Position numbers and translations under genes: made by a program. A stretch of 64,000 nt of DNA from Onthophagus taurus (Eukaryota > Arthropoda > Insecta > Coleoptera > Scarabaeidae), in the NCBI RefSeq assembly GCF_036711975.1, contig NC_091966.1, positions 10,733,501 to 10,797,500 of the forward strand, given 5' to 3'. Positions 27,831-40,365 of the stretch are shown here, piece after piece (positions within the stretch are counted from its first letter, which is position 1; every line of letters begins with the position of its first letter). Below the pieces are notes generated by a model that saw only the letters and a program-made list of their open reading frames with translations, made no database searches and had not been told where the DNA came from.

Positions 27831-30491
27831 TTATGTTGTATTTACGAATCCTTTCGGCTTTATCATCATCATAGCTTTCTTTAAAGTGTAATCCCATCCT
27901 CTCCATCTAAACCAAACTATACCTATAAGGAAAGAAATATTTTAATATTTTTTTTAGAATACTTGTTGGTTATTTTAAATACCTTGTCTTGCTGTTAAAT
28001 CCTGCGGGTCATTTAGATACAATCCATTAAGTCCCCTTCCGCACGATTTCCACCACCAACCACCTTTTAACATCGAAGCACAATTTAAACTAGATCTATC
28101 ATTATCTCTGTTATACGTAGAAAATGGACTGTTATTGCTACCATACCAAGGATCATTTAACGAATCGCCAGCATTACCTTCATAACCATCTATTTCTAAT
28201 TTATAATATTCCGCTTCTGAGTATATCTTAAAATGGGAATATTGAGCATATCTGTGAAAAAATAATTGATAATTAATTAACGTTATAATAAATCAGAATT
28301 GTTTTACCTTTTGTTTCCTTCAAAATCTTCCAATTCCACCCTTAGAATATATTCTTCATTATTAGTAAGCATGTAAATATTTTCATTTCCCAACCAAAAC
28401 TCTTTAGCTGGATCACCAAAGCCGTTTTTATAGTCATTCCAATCTCTATTGAAATTTTCTCTAGGTTCGTTAAAATCATCCCTTCTTTGAATCACCGTCC
28501 ATCCTCCTTCCGCAATTTCTTGTTCGCAGAATACTTTTAAAAACCAATATGTGGTTCCCCTTATTTGAAGATAATAAACATCTGAGTGACGCATTCCGGC
28601 ATTTAAAAGATCCACACATGAGTAACCCTGATTAGCAAAAATTTCAATTATTTCATATTTTTTTATATTATATAATATAAATAATAATTAAAAACAAATA
28701 GATAAATGAAATAATAGTAAATTCCTGTTTAGTCCATTGTTAATAAATATCAAAGTTTTTGCAAATGTTGATAAGAATTTTATCTTAGTTATAGCTGATC
28801 TTATCTTATAATGTTTTTCCAAAACATAAATGACTCACTATATAGTGTTATGATGTTTTCGATAAAGTAAAATATTATTTCTGTACATCAATGCAATCGT
28901 AGTGTGTCTCACAAATACATTGAAGTAGAGAGTAAAGTCAAAATATACAAGGTGATAGTTCGACCAGTGCTAACCACGCGAACAGAGACCAGAGCAAAAA
29001 CACAGAGAACAATGCGCAATGAATATGTAGTATAATTAAAGGAATATTTAACTAATCTCAAACAAATGCTAAGTGAATCTTTATGTAATCTACTATAGTG
29101 GGTCTTATCTTAATCTTAATCAACGATATATCTTTACCATGAAAAATATTTTATGTCATCCATATTAATGCAAAATAATTCTGATTTACGATAATTTTAA
29201 ATTAAATATTTAACATACCTTAACTTCCTTAATATTTAATACATCAGTAGCGAATGTATTATTAGTTGAAATAGATGGTTTATTCTTCACACTGGGAAAT
29301 ATAACACCACCTTTCCTTTTCTCTATCCTTTTTTCCGTGATATTAAAAATTTGTTGGGTTGTAGCAGCTGTAGGAGTAGTATTGGTGGTTGTTGTTGCTT
29401 GGGTGGCTGTTGTAGGTGGAGGTAATGTTGTAAATGTTACTGGAAGTGTAGTATCAGTTTGTGGTACATAATCATCTATTTGATACCTGTTCGGATTAAA
29501 CTCAACCAATCTATCGATGGTTGGGTCTAAAAGTAATTCTGCAGGCACAGGTCTTTGAGCTAAAGTGGCCACGTCATCTTCTTGTTTTTTCAATCGTTTT
29601 TCAACCATATCTAAATTTTCGATGATTTGATTCGCTTTGGACCTAAAATCACTATGCATTTCTCCGATTGCCCTTTCTTGACGTTGAGTTTGCGTAAGAA
29701 GTTCGTCGGATTTTGGAACTAAATCGTCAACGGAACTTTTAGTCCCAACCACTACGTCCCAAACTTCGTCCATTTTTTCGGAAACATTAATAATTGGTTT
29801 CATTTGTTTTACTAAAGAATCTAATTTACTTCCCCTTACAATCACAGGTTGAGGAGTTGTTGTTGTTCGATTTTTGGAATTTTCTGAAGGAAGAACAGTG
29901 ACTTGTTCAACAATCGCTTCATGGACATCACCCATCATACGAAGAACTTTGCCCAAGTTCTCATTAACCAAATTAATATGAAATTGTAATTTTCTGTCAA
30001 CGTTTCCCGTAGCTTCGCGTAACTGATTTAGTTCTTTAGTAATATGATTAATCACTTCTGAATTTAAAGCTTTCGTTATTTCAACAACATTCATACTGAT
30101 TGGTTTCTTCTCACTAGCTTCAACATTTATATCATCATTTTGTAAATAGTTATTGTCCAATTGATTTTTTAACGTATTTAATTTGTCGTCGATATCGCTA
30201 ACCTTTTGATCTAAAGACACCAAACGCATACTCAGTGCATTTGTGTCGTGATACTCAACCGTCGAAGACCTGTCTTGACTTCTGGGGAAACTCGGAAATA
30301 ACTTTCCATCTAAGTTTCTTAATTTGGCAATAACCGCATCTGTTTTATCGATATTGTTGTTTACCCGACTATCTAAAGTTTCTACTCTTCTCATTAAATG
30401 TTCAACTGCTTTATCCAAATTTTCTATTCTTTGTAATTTTGAATCTAACGTTGATATGATGGCCTCGAAGACGTTGAAAAGGTATTGTTCT
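27831..30491 (-). CDS. fibrinogen-domain protein with coiled-coil stalk (angiopoietin-like), 3' exons only
   Basis: Four exons (30491-29219, 28627-28308, 28251-27983, 27922-27831) join with consistent phases to about 650 residues, open at the 5' side; the first seen exon starts after TTGCAG in mid-codon, so upstream exon(s) exist. The first exon is heptad-rich coiled coil ending in a Thr/Pro-rich linker (..TTLPPPTTATQATTTTNTT). The C-terminal ~215 residues are a fibrinogen domain: CVDLLNAG, EGGWTVIQRRDDF, FNRDWNDYKNGFG, EFWLGNENIY, NRDNDRSSLNC, KGGWWWKSCGRGLNG, WRGWDYTLKKAMM. Such proteins are secreted and form oligomers through the stalk. Scabrous was considered, but the WWW..CG.GLNG stretch fits angiopoietin-like/ficolin-type domains better. 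Confidence 0.88.
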
Positions 30492-30559
30492 CTGCAATTT
30501 AAATAAAAAAAAGTGTTATTTCATAAATTTATTTCTTTATGAGAAGAGAGGTTGCAAGC

Positions 30560-30855
30560 GATTTCCCGAGTTAAATTCGAGAGTAGAAAGCACATTCACG
30601 TCGAGTCTAAAGCTGCCGACAAAAAGCGCCGGCCAATTAAAGGCGATTTAAGGTGGTCAAGAGGACCGAGCCACAAGTAATTACCAGTATTGTGCTCGGA
30701 ACCTATCATTTTCTTCTCGGCCTACCGGAGTTGCTCAACCGGACGGACACTTTTTCGACGTTGGAGTTCGCAAATTTTCGGAAGAAAGCGCGCGGACCCT
30801 TTTTAACGACCCACGAGGGAACGATAATTAGTCGACAACAGGTGAATTGACTTGT
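30560..30855. promoter_or_regulatory. GC-richer block upstream of the fibrinogen-gene exon
   Basis: About 300 bases with far more C/G and CpG than its neighbours (for example AAAAAGCGCCGGCCAATTAA and GGAAGAAAGCGCGCGGACCC), non-coding by codon pattern on either strand. It lies in the intron immediately upstream of the long coiled-coil exon. Candidate enhancer or alternative promoter; composition only. Confidence 0.3.
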
Positions 30856-31079
30856 GAAATCAGTTTTCTGACAGGCTAAAAGGTAATACCACGTTAAACT
30901 CGTTGCTCATTTAAGTCTTCAACCTAGAAGGTTAAGTTGTTAAATGATAAAATTGACTTTAACCGTTATATTCTTTAAGTCTTTAAATATATTAAATATT
31001 AATAATAGTGAAAGTAGTATAATAATAGTTTGAAGATTATACATGAAAAAAAGAAAATTATACGTCTTGTTTATTTGTC

Positions 31080-31330
31080 GAGTGAGGACAATGTGTGAAT
31101 AATAACGAAGAGGTTTTTTTTTGAGGTGGGCAGTAGATATCGAACACTGTGTGAGTTGAGTGGCTGTCAGAGAATGGTTTGAGGTTGGTTATAATTGCCT
31201 TATGGCGGGCGGGTAGTCCAATTCAATGCAAATGCCATGCTGCTTTGTTAGATTTTCCGTCAACGAGTGAATTACAAATGAAGATAATCGGACTGTTGGC
31301 ACCTGGCCGGTGAACGTTTGAACGCCCACA
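31080..31330. promoter_or_regulatory. second GC-richer intronic block
   Basis: Contains GGCGGGCGGGTAG and an octamer ATGCAAAT-type POU site near 31228, then CACCTGGCCGGTGAACG. It is non-coding and in the same intron as the block at 30.6 kb. Regulatory role is inferred from composition and motifs only. Confidence 0.25.
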
Positions 31331-32219
31331 TAGTTTGTATCGATTTAAATTACAAATAAAAAAACGAAACTCATAAACTCTTCAAGTTAGGAGAAACTTT
31401 TAGTGAACATTTATCTACGGTCAATTTAATTTGTTGAGAATTTATTCGATTGCAATATATGCTATACCGAATACAGACAAAATCACTTTAGATTTTTAGT
31501 ACTAGTTTTTGCGATCGCGAGGTGCACAACGGAAACCTGGGGATTTCAGCGGATTTCAGCCGGGCAAAGCGGACCATTTTTTATAAAATTGTAGGCGAAA
31601 GGCGCGTTCTTATATGGGAAACATTTTGCAACGTATCGGCAATGTTTCCCAAGTCAGCAAGGATAACGAGGTTAAACTGTAACTATACTTTAAAACGTCT
31701 TATACCTGGGCGCTTTCTATTCGATGACTTTTTTTTAAAACATTCTTGAAAATATTTATTTTCTCAGAAACTTCCAAAAGAATTTGTTTAGTAAATTTAA
31801 ATATCGTACTACTATTAAATTTTTATTAAAAAGTGCAAAAATGTATTAATGAGATGAGTAAGAGTTAGTTCATTAAATGAGTTGCTTAAATTAGGTAATG
31901 TTAATTGAAGATTCAGAGAGTCCCTGAAATTATTTGAGAACGTTTTTTGTAGATAATTAGAATTTATCGATATATTCGAAAAAAATGTTGCAAATGTTTT
32001 GAAATTGGACCTTAAATGTAATTTAATAATAATAAATGTAATTTTCTATTAAACGTATTCTTAGTGGTAAAGTGTTAGATAAACTTTCAATAAAGTTAAA
32101 TTAATTTTAAAACATTTTTTGATTATGATATGGTTAGTCATGGTTATAATCTTGGAAACAGATGCTAATCTAATAAGGGGTTTGTAATAATGTAATGATA
32201 AACGGTTTTTACCCACCAA

Positions 32220-32710
32220 CATGTATTTAATATTTTTACTAACATGATTTTTTACGATCGGGTATTTAGGACAACCGTTCAATTGGGTCTTATTAACCGA
32301 TGTGTCTCGATTAACAGGAATGCACATATCTATTTCTGTTTCCTCTTCTCTAGAGCTTTTGGGCAACAGTAGTCTCGCATCATATTGTCTTTTCACCACT
32401 TTAATGTTTTGATGAAACAGTTCACCTTACACTTCATTAACATCACCCAAATAATCGGGCAAAAAGTCAAACTGACTGTTCAAAAAGTCTTAAACATCTT
32501 ACCTGTTTAAACTTTTCGAGTATATTAGCAACTGTAGAAATATGAAATGGATCCATTTTGTTTCCGAATAACTTTGTATTATTTGCGATTCAACGATAGA
32601 ATCAGACATCAATTTGTGAATATCAGAATCAACGAACACTTCTTTTAATGACCGAAAGCTTCCGACAGTTGAGGAAACTTGGTCAAAGTTTCCACAAACT
32701 GAGGATAGAA
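32220..32710 (-). pseudogene. decayed copy of a repeat-family protein with a PDYLGDVNE..GE.FHQ motif
   Basis: Minus-strand codons give a FRSLKEVFVDSD-like stretch, then LPDYLGDVNEV, a stop, GELFHQNIKVVKRQYDARLL and an acidic/basic tail. A 'LGDVNEEQGERFHQDIK..E.RYQGRW' signature is frequent in insect genomes in multi-copy, transposon-associated uncharacterised proteins; I recall it but cannot name the superfamily. At least one in-frame stop and an ~80-base interruption show decay. Confidence 0.5.
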
Positions 32711-32769
32711 ACTTAGATTTTTTTAAGGATAGGCGACCAGGTAAGTAGGTATATCAAAGCGGAAAATAC

Positions 32770-33960
32770 ATGGAAGCCTACGACAGCGTCAACCGAAGCA
32801 AAGGGAAAACTTTTGATAAGAACTTGATCCCAGACATGGTTTTAGGCATTCCGAAACACAAAAAATTGTTAATTTGCATACCGACCACCTTGAAAATATA
32901 TATTTCCTCACTGAGGGTGCTTCATTCTGCGCCAACTACAGGAGAACAATGGATGACTGGTATCAATCAACTTTTTTGAGTGGTTCCTAAACTACTTCAT
33001 CCTCTTAAGTCAAGGAGCCAATACAGACCGTGGATACGATAATATCTTAAGACAAATCTTAAGGAGCTTAGATCTAGTCATTCATTCTTACATCAGGATG
33101 AACTGAGATTTTTGTTTGGCAAGTCAACATTTTCCATAACATTAGAAAACCGCCATTGTTATCTGTATCGCCCTATTTCACTGCTGTCAGTAATAGAAAA
33201 ACTCTTTGAATCACATCTTAAGAACAGAACTTGGCTACCGTTTCAAAGAACTCGCTTATTGATATTGTCGCTTGTTGATGCTACGGAAATCTGGTTTCAG
33301 AAATGAGGTATACAAGTAAGCCCGTCAAAAACAAAGTTTCTTGTTCCTTTCCTTTCAATTTATGCTCCTTATCCAGAAATAATAATCCAATCGGCCACCA
33401 CTTCTCTCACATCAACCTGCAAATAACTGGGGTAACCCTTGACAGAACTGTGAAATTCTCGGCTCACGCCATCAAAGTAAAGATGAAAGTCATGAACCCC
33501 TTCAAGCACTTAGGATCCTTAATTCAGAGGTCGTTACACACATTTATAACGTGGTATATAGACCAGTAATCGAATATGCATCGTTATCCTTCATGACACG
33601 CTAAGAAGATCTAAGTAGCACCTAGAAGTTGCAGAAAGAGCGGCGCAAGAACGATTACGCGTATTAGATATCCTCAAAATTCAGTGTTTAATCCTAGTAA
33701 CGAACTCCTCTACCGTCTTATCAAAATTACTCCTAGCCTTTCCCGCCTTCAAGTTTTATTCACTAAATTTTTCATTAAACCCCTTAAAACGTCTGTTTAT
33801 TACTCCTGAGTCACACCATCACTCCCACAGCAACCATTTAATACTCTACCATCGAATATTTCGAAACAAAGCAGACTGATCGCTAATTTGATAATGTCAC
33901 TGATCTCGGGCAGAAAGAAAAGGTCGATAGCCCTATTTTTTGAAATACCCTCTTTTGAAA
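32770..33960 (+). pseudogene. non-LTR (Jockey-like) reverse transcriptase remnant
   Basis: Plus-strand pieces: EAYDSVNRSKG (palm A-like motif) at 32770, YRPISLLSVIEKLFESHLKN at about 33160-33230, ITGVTLDRTVKFSAHAIKVK at about 33420, and thumb-like residues (LEVAERAAQERLRV) to about 33700. The order of motifs A and YRPISLLS is scrambled, so these are at least two overlapping or rearranged remnants. Many stops. Confidence 0.6.
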
Positions 33961-36949
33961 TTTTTAATTCATTTTACTTGCACATATTTTTTGTTTTGAT
34001 TTTAAATTAAATTAAAAAATTGAATTTGTAAATAGGTAAGGTTGGTTTGCAATAGATACACAAAACGTAAAAATTAAAAAGTTTGTGGTGATATTATGGA
34101 AAAAAATCGAAGAATATGAAGTTTATTTCTCTATATTTTTCAAGGATGTCTGAGGTATTGAAAGGATACTCGAGATTATAGTTCTTCTGAGTTCAAGTTA
34201 CAACACAAACACCTATCCATAATATTTTCAGCGTTTAACATTTGAAACGATTTCAATATACATCGTAACGTTTTTACAAGATTTATTAGCTTAAATCAGT
34301 GCAACACGTCAACGTGATACTTCTGGCCTTCTAACTCTAAAGTCGTGATGATGATCTTAAGGGAAACAAAGGCTGAGAATTTCCATAAAATTGCTTCAGT
34401 TTTAGTTTCAGTTCATATATTAGAATTGAGCAAACTTATTTGATCTTTTTACTTCACTTTGCGATTTCATTTATGTAAAAGTTTTTAAATTAATTTTAAT
34501 AATTAATTCCAATAGAATTACATAATTCCGTAATTATATTAACAACTTTCTACTTATTATATACACCAAGAATACATCGAATTAATTAACAATCTTCTTA
34601 ATTAAAACATATTAAACCAATTTTCCGTGTAATGATTCACTAATATGTCAATATTAAAAGAAATCTATAATGACTTGCATCAGGGTATCGCTGTTAACAG
34701 TTATGGTTTCCGATTTCTAAGACATTAAAAGGAAAATTATACGACACTTCAGAAGTACTTTAAAGATACTTCCTATCAATAATTCTTGCGCCATATAAAT
34801 GTGTTTAGGTTACAAAAATAGCTTATACTTTCCTTTCTCGTGCGGCGACTTGTATAAAAGATTAGATTGAGGTTCAATTAACGACTGATCGATAAATTAT
34901 TTCAAACCGAGTGGTGGTAGAATTGAAGTTTCTTACAGAGCATTTTCTTCCAGTGTAAACATAAATATTTCGACTTTCTCTGCCGCTTTTTTTGTTGTTG
35001 TTACAGTTATGTTATATCTGTAAATCAACCCGCAATTAAATTATAAATAACTTGATAATGTAATAATATCACCAAAGACAAGATCAAATTCCGTTCTGCG
35101 TCGTTGATTCGTTAAAATCAGCTGTGAAACGTTTTGAATTGACCAAATTAGTAAACATGACGGTTGATAATTAATTTACATACGTTTAGCTTGAGTTAGT
35201 TTATAAAATATTAGTTGTTATCATGTTCTGCTTTAGTATGAATTAAATAACATAAATGAACAACTGTGTTGATTATAAAATCATAAATCGTTTGAAACTT
35301 TCAAATCGGTAAAGTTATGTGATAAATTAAGCAACTAGTTTTGGTAATAAATAAAAGAATTTTTATTTGTAAAACCGCAGAAACCACAAAACTCGCAAGG
35401 TATTGCGTTGATGGCAAAGAAGTAACTGAACACTTTGAAGTTAAACATTTTGACCTTTTTAACTTGCATAATTCGTATTGAGTGATAGTAGATATTATAA
35501 GATAAATATATATGTTTTTAAATACATCTTACATTGATCTTTGTTGTTACCAGTAACGGGAGTCTAAAGGAAAAGGTTAAGGTTTTATTAACGGACGGCA
35601 TTTATAATCTGCACTTTACGACTATATTGGTTTTAAAAAATACAAGATGCTGTCAAATAATCGTGATTGTTTTGTCGCTCCAATAAGAATTTGAATGAAA
35701 TCTGCGTTTTATATCTTTTAAATGTTAGTTACGTTATTTTAAAATGTATTTACTTAAATCATTTAAGTTAATACTACATTAAATTTTAATTAAACGAATT
35801 AATTTTTGTTGTTTTACATTGACAAATTACTCTTGTATGTAACAACATGACCTTGGAAGAGATCTGCAAAAAAAAAACAATTACGTTTTGCTCCAGAAAA
35901 AATATCTTTTAATCTAGGTCACCTGCACGAAAACCAAATTATCAACACCTTTACATTTCGTTATACTGTTCTATACCATTACATCTTCAGTAATTTCTAG
36001 ATTTTCACTTATACATGCTATTTCGTGATAACACTTTTCCACATCCCATCAATTTAGTGTAGTTAGAAATTACGGGTTGGACTTAATAGTGCGTATAAGA
36101 GAACTTTCCTTTGAATTTTTAAATAATCTCATAAAATGGTACGTGTAATTTATGTACACTAAGAAAGTTGATATATTTATTTCTATAACTGTGCCAAGTA
36201 AATAGTGTACATTGTGATTTCTATTTGTGAAGCGGATATGATATTAGGGTTAAATAAATCTTAAAATACGTCTATCAGTTATGAAAATATATCGTGTCTG
36301 TTTAATGAGATTGGGTTTGGTCACAATTTATTGAAGCGTCTACAAGCGAATGATGTTAATTTGAAATAAACCTAACCGCAAATTGTTCATTAGCATTGGA
36401 AAGTTGACGTTTATTATAACTTTAAAAATGTTAGTTGAAAATTTATAAGGAATTCAAAACATTGTAGCACTCAATAAATTATTAAATTAATAAGCATTGT
36501 AATCTTGATATATAATTTCGCTTTTTATTTCATGGTTATTCGATTACATATTGATTATAATTGAAAACATTAAGAACACATAAATAATTTATTATTTGTA
36601 ATTTAAAGAAGGTTAGAAATCGTGAATGGGTTAATCAAGAAACAATCAGCGTTTCTTCACATGATGAATTGGATTTGAGGTTGTTTTAATAATTTAGGTT
36701 AATATTACCAGTTTTAATTTGTTCATGGCTGAATGCTGCACATCGTGTAACGCACGCTTTTAGACTTAATAATTTACTAAACTTTCTAATGTAACTCTTT
36801 TTAAAGGTTGAAGATGTTCGTAATTACATCTGAACATCTGCTAAAAAAGATTGTTACCTTTATAATTGCTTCTAACCCACAAATTTACTATTATTATATT
36901 CGCACTTTCAGATCGAAGAATTTTCTAATGACATTAATCAATTCGATCT

Positions 36950-37260
36950 TTTAAACTGACGAGAAGGATGCAGTTCTTTAGTTTTATTACGAAATCGAAA
37001 TTCAAACGGTCAAGCGAGGTTCGCCCGAGGTCCTTCTTCGGAGCCTTGTGACCAGTTGGTTCGTTCGCTCGAATACAAGTTGTTCAGAAGTGCACACACA
37101 ATGCACCGGCGGTCCGTAGAAATCTGGGACACCTGACTGCCTTTTCGCATTTCTGGTACACCCTTCACCGTCGGTCTTTAAATTATTCGTATACGCGCGG
37201 TTGCGAAACAGCTAAAAAGCCGCAAGCTGAGCGCGCTGCGATTATTTCGCCAGGTTTATT
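36950..37260. promoter_or_regulatory. GC-rich island in the desert
   Basis: Roughly 300 bases rich in C/G and CpG, including GACACCTGACTGCC (an E-box CACCTG), ATACGCGCGGTTGCG and AAGCTGAGCGCGCTGCG. No open frame stands out. Candidate enhancer or first-exon/promoter region of a neighbouring gene. Confidence 0.3.
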
Positions 37261-37946
37261 AGACTATCTTACTTAAATAGAGGCAATACTGGATCTATAG
37301 ATTGCGGAAAGTCTATAGTGACAGGTAGAGAAGGTCAAATTGATTACCCATTCGTAGATAATTAATTGACAATTCTGTTTCAAAGGGAAATGTACCATAT
37401 AATCGGAAATTACTACAATTACGTCATAATAAAATTGCATGTGTAATCGTTAAATGGCTAAATACAAAGGTATTGACAATGAATGTAATGAAACATATTT
37501 ATGGTTAATTTTATTCGAGGCAAACTTCAATGAGTTGGTATTTAAAATTTACAAAATTTATAATAAAAAATTAAGCCATGATAGTAATGTGATTGAAGTT
37601 GCTGTTTTTTGTTGTTTTCCAATATCATTTTCTACTCTTTGCATCACTTCATTGGCTTCCCTTGTTATGGATATAATAAAGTTTTCCTGGCGGAGTGTGA
37701 GTGAATGCCTCCTTATTAATTTTTATTGTGTACTTGCGAGCCATATTTTTGCATCTTTTATATCCTTATCTCCCTTTGAGTTCTAATGCAGTACTTTTGA
37801 TTCAAATTTATTTGATGTCTTGGTGAAAATTGGTTTAAGTCTTCTTTACACACATTCATATTTGTGCTATTCAGTTATCGTTTGTTAAGAAATGATCATA
37901 AATTGTCCCAGTGTGATGGGGTTGCAGTTTTTATCAGAAAGAGTTC

Positions 37947-38411
37947 TTGTTGATTGAGATCAAGAGTTGTGATTGTAAACCATTCTACCATCACCGCATT
38001 GTCTCCTTGATCTCATTATTTTGTCATATTTTAATCAATTACTTGCTGAGCAAATTTCTAATCATGACCTCATTTATTGTATTGTGCAGGTTCGGCACCA
38101 TCTCCTTTCAGCACCGTGGTTTAAGACATATCGATTATGAGGTATTCAATTCTGGCTGTTATATTCTGCGCGAGACACAGACTAAAATGTTGGTCAATTT
38201 AACGATAAAATTACATATTTATTTAAGAATCAATCTCTCCCGTGACTCATTGATGAGGTTAGGGAACATATACGTAATTGAAATAGAGCTATCCTCGTCG
38301 TATTATGATTGGGAAGCACCACGCAAACAATGTAATTATAGATGTAAAGAAGGTCATATTTTTAACAGAAATTTTCCAGAACTACTTATAAGATGTTATG
38401 AGAAATTCTAA
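37947..38411 (+). CDS. unassigned open frame
   Basis: 154 codons open on the plus strand, unusually long for this AT-rich DNA. The start is hydrophobic. The end is cysteine-bearing (WEAPRKQCNYRCKEGH then a final CYEKF). No family recognised, no clear splice or promoter context. It could be a decayed transposon gene or chance. Confidence 0.15.
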   Translation: MLIEIKSCDCKPFYHHRIVSLISLFCHILINYLLSKFLIMTSFIVLCRFGTISFQHRGLRHIDYEVFNSGCYILRETQTKMLVNLTIKLHIYLRINLSRDSLMRLGNIYVIEIELSSSYYDWEAPRKQCNYRCKEGHIFNRNFPELLIRCYEKF

Positions 38412-39459
38412 GACTCTGTCTAGGAAGTGTTATTTGTATCTCATATATGCGATATGTGGTAGGTAACGCATTCATCTAACACCACTCCTGTCTTACTGTC
38501 TGCATCATCTCCGTCAGTAGCAGTGTAGCAATTTTCACCACAAGAAATCTAACATACACACTCCAGAACATCGGAAAAAACGATGTGATTTGTCATATTT
38601 GTTTACTTATTGTTAGAGATCTTCTTTTACTTCCCCACGAATCTTTACTTGGCTTTCTTCAACACTTTTATTCTTTCACTTCACGGCTATAACGTGTATG
38701 AAGATGATATTGGCAACTGGAAATGCTATAATACCCAGCAAGGGCAAACAAGAAGATTACATTCAGCAATGATTTACTACTCAACGCATGAGAAATCACA
38801 ACTAGTTGGATGTATGTGGCAGAACACATTGTTTTCACATTGCTGATCATCGTATTTGAATGCAGCATGAGCGCAGCTTTGTGACTGCGGTACTGGCTTC
38901 TAGGCATCAAGCAACACATCGGCTTTTATAGTATTGCATCGTAAAGAAAACTTACTCGCAAAGAAGATACTTGAACCAGCGTAGTCAGAAAAATGCGCAT
39001 AGTCATGGTGATTTCTTGTTGCATCAATTCGCAAATCGGATGCTTATGGTACAGCATGCTAAAACTGTTTAGGATATTCAATGTTAACAGCAATCGCAAA
39101 ATGATTTAAGATATTTTGAACATATTTACAGAGATTTTTTTATTTAATAAATTCAAAAAGCCTTGTTCCTTCACATTATTCACACCTATCTTTTGTCGTC
39201 ATTTAGAAAGTAGTATAACAAAATTTAAATAGAATTTAAAATTCGTATTAGTCGGTTTGGCATTTAATCTTTTGCACGTAACGTCAAATTTCCTCAATAA
39301 TAAGAAAGTGAAGATGATTTGTTTTAAGATAACCCTAACTGTACATTCGACATCACACGCCGAGAAAGTGTAAAATTACATTTAAAGTTAACCACTATTT
39401 AAAAAAAATCACCAATTTCAATCGCTTTCTACTTATCTTCAATGGATTCCTCCAAGTTC

Positions 39460-39873
39460 AACGGGTAATTATACGGCCGTAGAGTTTATAAGGTTATTAT
39501 TACCTTGTTACTTGTCGTCGTCGTCATTTCCGAACGATACCATGGGATGAGCAGCGGAACGCGACCAGCGCGGAGGCTATAAATCTCATCTGCCAGGTGT
39601 TTTACGAGCGACTTTACCGAAACAGAATTCCTGGCAAGTTATTGTACCTTGCGCCGCATCGAAAGCGACAATGGTGCAGTTAGTTACGGGAGAAAGGGTA
39701 ATAAATACATGAGAGGTCCCGACGGAGGAGTTTGTTTTATCCGGAGATGGTAAAAGCGGTATTTTTTTTTCTTACTGTAGCCGCTAAGTCGTCGTTGTTG
39801 TCGTCGCAAATTGAGATTCTGGGAAAGTCGCCTTAAGGCCTTCGTGTACTCGGAGATTTCAAGGCCTTAAGGC
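39460..39873. promoter_or_regulatory. GC-rich island with inverted repeat
   Basis: Includes GCTATAAATCTCATCTG, an E-box (GCCAGGTGTT), CGTCGTCGTC and, at the right end, the 13-base arms GCCTTAAGGCCTT (39830-39842) and AAGGCCTTAAGGC (39861-39873) around an 18-base loop. Each arm itself contains AAGGCCTT. Non-coding; candidate regulatory module. Confidence 0.35.
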
Positions 39874-40254
39874 TTTTAATAATTGAAAATTTAAGATAAG
39901 TAGAGCTTTTATTCAATTAACTATTTATAATTTTTTAATGCTGTCACGTAGATTTAAAGAAATATTAATCCTAAGTAATATGAAGTTGGTGAATAATTAA
40001 AACTTCTAAAATATTAACATATTTACGTAAGCTAATATTTTGAGGTTGTAGTAAGGACAATGTTATGGTGACAGAGTTAGGAATACCGTGTTACAATAAA
40101 ATGTAAAGCAGAGACTGTTATATTATAAAACCGATTGAAAACGTAATATGTAAGGCTACATTTTTATAAAGATGTTAGCACATGGTAAACACAACTAGTA
40201 AAATATATATCAACCTAAATATAAAAATAGTAACAGACAGAGAATTATCAGGGC

Positions 40255-40365
40255 TGGGTACAGAGGAAGGAGAAGTTAGAAGGAGATGAGTCGTGGCCAT
40301 TAGAGCGTATTCTGCATTGGTCCCCATATTCAGATCTAGGGATATCCACCGAGAAACTAAACTGC
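40255..40365 (+). pseudogene. RTE-like retroelement fragment, left of the foldback insertion
   Basis: Plus-strand codons give VAIRAYSALVPIFRSRDIHR and ETKLRIY, typical of the C-terminal part of insect RTE-like/'endonuclease-reverse transcriptase' proteins. The frame breaks at the foldback element and continues at 42535. Confidence 0.6.

Larger units (their letters stand above)
33961..40254. other. gene desert with a few GC-richer islands
   Basis: Long AT-rich stretch without a gene I can support. Protein-like open frames at 37454-37786 and 37947-38411 (154 codons, cysteines in the last third) match nothing I know. It contains the compositionally distinct blocks 36950-37260 and 39460-39870 listed separately. 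Parts may be intron of the fibrinogen-domain gene, whose first exon was not found. Confidence 0.4.

Noticed and set aside
29900-30490. Identity of the fibrinogen-domain gene as scabrous
   Set aside because: Coiled-coil stalk and size would fit, but the WWW..CG.GLNG segment and short C-terminus after it differ from what I recall of Scabrous.
37454-38919. Series of open frames on both strands
   Set aside because: Overlapping, no consistent direction, no motif; the longest is listed only as an unassigned frame.
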